NCBI RefSeq assembly: GCF_021347895.1
Contig: NC_067132.1
Coordinates: 26,629,757-26,693,756, forward strand
Origin: Acanthochromis polyacanthus
Lineage: Eukaryota > Chordata > Actinopteri > Pomacentridae
DNA: 64,000 bases
Direction of reading: 5' to 3'
The notes beneath the pieces were generated by a model. The model had not been told where the DNA came from. It was given only the letters and a program-made list of their open reading frames with translations, and did not search any database. The translations under genes and the position numbers were made by a program. Every line of letters starts with the position of its first letter. The stretch's first letter is position 1. Below are positions 60,825-64,000 of this stretch, one piece after another.

Positions 60825-63690
60825 ACTAATGGTACAGCCCAAAAAGTGCAAATTGGAGAATTGGAAAATCTAAATACTGAGTGATTTTTTTAATAATTCA
60901 TTCAGCAACAACTAAAATACGAACTATTAAAACATAAACAGAGAGACTAAGAGAACAATGCATTGGTCAAATGATAGAAAAACATGGGTAATAAAAAGTT
61001 TCCAACTCATTTTTTCTTTCATTATTTTGGTGTTGTAAAAAACGCGTTAAGACTACCACAGAGGACTGATTACCTTTATGTTTGTGTCAAGTATATTGTG
61101 TAGTCCATGTTTGTTGCCCACTTACTACATTTTCTAAAGTTTTTCTGCCTTTTCTCAATCCTCTTGTACACCCATTTTTATGAAAGTAGAGACAAGTCCT
61201 TTGGGATAAGCTTTTAGCTCATGCTTAAAATCTCAAACCCCTGTGGACTCGCTCCCTCTCAGAGTTAGTTGGCTGTAACTGATTATCACCAAGAAAAATG
61301 AGTTAAGAATAACAGACAATTTCAGTTTTCCATGTAGAAAATGTGAATTCACAGGCAGTCTGCAAGCAGAGAAATGGGTTGGAAAATAAAACTTGGCTTT
61401 ATCGGAAAAAAAATAACCAAATTTATATTCAAATTTGAATTTCCCTGCTGTTAATAGCGAGCTGAAACTTAGAGGTTACACTTTGTTGACTTCTGTTGAA
61501 ACATTCAGCTGTTTAAATCAGTTCTGGTTGAGCGTGAGAGGAATTCAGCAAACATGGTTTGGTGTTTTGTTCTCATTTGCAGCCCCAAAATGTGCTGAAT
61601 ATATGCAAGGATTCAGATTTCACAGCTTTGGGGGAGTCTTTTACATACCAAACACTGCTGAGGGTTGTTGGCTGTGCAGCGCTGCAGAGAGTAGCCAAAA
61701 CAAACTGAAAGAAAAAGCTGTTTCTCAGATGCCAAGTTGAATTTTTAAAAATGGTCACAACTGCTTTGTCCACTTAAGTAGTATGTGTTGACTTAGCTAA
61801 CAACATTTAAGTGAAATAAGAGTGTTTTTCTGCAAGCCCCACTCTTTCTAATGCACATGATGTGTTTTTTCTGCAGCCTGTGCTTGCACAGCGGGGTTAC
61901 ACATGTGCGTGACCAAAAGCACACAAGTTGCACGTCTTCTTTCCATCCGATGTTCAGCCTGCAGTGACTTTGTCCTCTGGGGACGGACAATCATATGCCA
62001 CCGACAGCCGAGAGTCTGCAGGATTTAATTTAAGCCAAAGACTCCACCTGCTGATTTCAGTGATTAGCACACCCTCCAGTAGGAATCACCTTCAGTCGAA
62101 TCGGCTGCTGATAGGGATGAGAACCTGCAGGCTGTTGGCTTGTAGCCGACACGACTAGGGACACGACTGCCCTTCTCAGGCAGTTTGATTGCTCTTCAGC
62201 AGATTATCATTGTGATCAGCATTCTCTGGTTGCTCTTTGCTTTGAAAAGCCAACAATGTCCTCCTCAGAAGACCCTATAAGAATAATTTAAATTATTACA
62301 TGAAGATGCCTCATTCAGTAGATGAGGAAACTGTAGTTGCACTCATGCTTTCCAGTTCCACAAACAACCACTACAGCTTAAAGATGCAAACTGTGGGTGA
62401 AAGATCAGCATTGTTTTCTGACACTTAGTCTAAATTATTTGCAGCAAAGAAACTGTCCCAAACAAGGGGAGTTTGGCAATTTGTGAATTTAAAGCTTTAT
62501 TCAATCCAGACGCTGAAAACTGCAGAGAGGAGCTGCCAGAGAGAACAATTTGAAAGCAAATCGAGTTTGTTTAACCCCAACAGCATCTATCTGAAAGGAG
62601 TCACGTCCTTGTACAGTCTGACGCAATGAAGCCGGCTGGTAAACACTGGGTCCTGCTGGGATTTGCTGGACTGGCAGCTCATAAAGAACACCATCACTGG
62701 GACAAGCAGCTCCATATCCCAATTTGACAAACACTTCACACGAACCCGCTCACATCAGCTTCCCTCCGGTCCCCGCGGCTCTGCTTCTATTTGTACCGAG
62801 CAGCGTTCATTGTAAGGGTCCCAGATACCTAATACACTGTGTGCCACGTCCAATTTGTCGGATCGGGTTTGTGCCACCATGCTTCACTTCTTTTTTATTG
62901 TCAAAGCAGCCGGAAGGAGCTGCTCTCCTGGGGGACGAAGGGGAACAACCGAACAAAATTGGCCACTGCGATTTGGATGAAGGAGGAAGAAGCTGCTTCT
63001 AATCACGCTTCTAACACCTCCCAGGTCGCCTAACTTTGCATCCTTGGTGTCTGTCAGTGGCGTTAATATTGAAAACATGCAAAACAGGAGGGAACAAATC
63101 TTCCAGGATCAAACAGCTTGAAGTGCAGAGTGAAAGCGCTGCTCTTGTTTTGAATTTTTAGCTATTACTAGCAGAAGAGCATACATCTGTGCTGCTCTAT
63201 CGTGTTCCTGTCACCCCTATCTGGAGAATACCTTCATCACTGCAGAGCCTCCTATACATTTCCTGTACGTGAGGATGCGGCATCTCTTATTTTATTCAGA
63301 AAGTATGAGGGATGCTTGGTTGCTGACTTTCATTTTTGTCTCTTCTGTTTTTCTGCGCATTGCAGTATTTTAACCAGAATAAAATATCAGGTTAGCTTCC
63401 AAATACGATCATGTTAAGAAGTAAAATTTCTCGGAAAATAATCTGGTCGCCAAATAGTTCCACTTCTGACGCAACGACGAAACCGAGAACCCCTGTGTAT
63501 AACTTTAGAAATAATAATACTTATTAATGAACAAACCTAATTATGAAAGACAGGTTCTCTGCTATCTCATGCTAGTAATAAAAATAAGTTTAATGTATAT
63601 TGGTTCCAGAGATCGACCCTAAAGAAACCATGTCATACTTGAAGGTAATGTTGGGCAATGTTGTGGAAATATTCCTTGCTTGCTGGGTTA
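60825..63690. other. Non-coding, nothing recognised
   Basis: Unique, mixed composition. The 101-codon plus frame at 61435-61740 and frames near 62724-63033 show no domain and are opposed by minus frames. Confidence 0.4.
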
Positions 63691-63694
63691 AAAT

Positions 63695-64000
63695 CATAGA
63701 CTGTATATATAGTGGACGTAGCATCTGGCTCCAGAATTGAAGTCCACCCGGAAGTGTCAAAAACTTGCAATATCACGCCGTCCACTAGGGTTGGCTCCAA
63801 AAAGCTTTTGCTCCATAGACCCCAATTCATTTTTGGAAAAAATAAAATTTGATAGAATGATTTTCTACAGCTCAGGATTTTTTTCCCGTTAGTTTTCATG
63901 GTCAAAATGAGAAATCAGGTGGCCAATCTTAAAATAAATCAATACTGAATTTTAAATAAATTGTTAAAGTTGGCGGAGCCAGGGGGCGTGGCTATATTTG
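63695..64000. repeat. Dispersed teleost repeat running off the window
   Basis: CATAGACTGTATATATAGTG, GGACGTAGCATCTGGCTCC, GAAGTCCACCCGGAAGTG, CCATAGACCCCAATTCA and GGCGGAGCCAGGGGGCGTGG are in the order of a frequent fish repeat I recall. The right end lies beyond the window. Class not assigned. Confidence 0.6.

Noticed and set aside
62873..62887. GCCACCATGCTTCAC, matching the 29-bp array unit
   Set aside because: Only about 15 bases match, with no repetition and no transposase flank. Chance is the simplest reading.

Overview
This window looks like vertebrate, almost certainly teleost, nuclear DNA. There is one intact gene in 64 kb, a split 5' leader with a good splice acceptor, long CA microsatellites, decayed Tc1-like and hAT-type DNA transposons, and several short dispersed sequences that I know as common fish repeats. 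There is no bacterial-style gene packing, and no rRNA or tRNA gene was recognised by eye.

The one confident gene is rnf152 (plus strand, CDS 36291-36935, 214 aa). It encodes a lysosomal, tail-anchored RING-type E3 ubiquitin ligase. The whole CDS lies on one exon, which starts just after a splice acceptor at 36135 and probably carries a long 3' UTR, perhaps to about 40.5 kb. The exon that supplies the rest of the 5' UTR is not recognisable here, so the sequence upstream of 36.1 kb is probably intron or upstream flank. Two short upstream ORFs sit between the splice acceptor and the start codon.

Upstream (1-34.4 kb) the DNA is mostly decayed tandem repeat with islands of unique sequence. There are small arrays at 2.1-2.9, 8.5-9.6 and 12.7-13.7 kb. 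A very large, highly diverged family with a unit of about 21 nt runs A-rich on the plus strand from 14.7 to 19.0 kb and T-rich from 20.2 to 29.9 kb. The polarity changes inside a pair of inverted, about 200-bp, diverged repeats at 17.8 and 20.0 kb. A 325-bp pyrimidine tract lies at 25.7 kb and a long-unit tandem array at 31.5-34.35 kb.

Downstream (40.6-64 kb) I see no gene. There is a tandem array at 41.1-41.8 kb, a complete hAT-type MITE with an 8-bp target duplication at 44.6 kb, and a 131-bp CA microsatellite at 52.6 kb. The most striking feature is four arrays of a 29-bp unit within 12 kb (48.96, 53.34, 58.07 and 60.40 kb). The unit is a piece of a Tc1-like transposase reading frame (the codons for VKHGGGSIM). 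At three of the four sites recognisable transposase sequence flanks the array, and the unit is bounded by a GTG microhomology, so the arrays appear to have expanded from inside the transposon. The window ends inside another dispersed fish-type repeat.

Identifications of repeat families rest on memory of family motifs, not on a search. All array limits are by eye.
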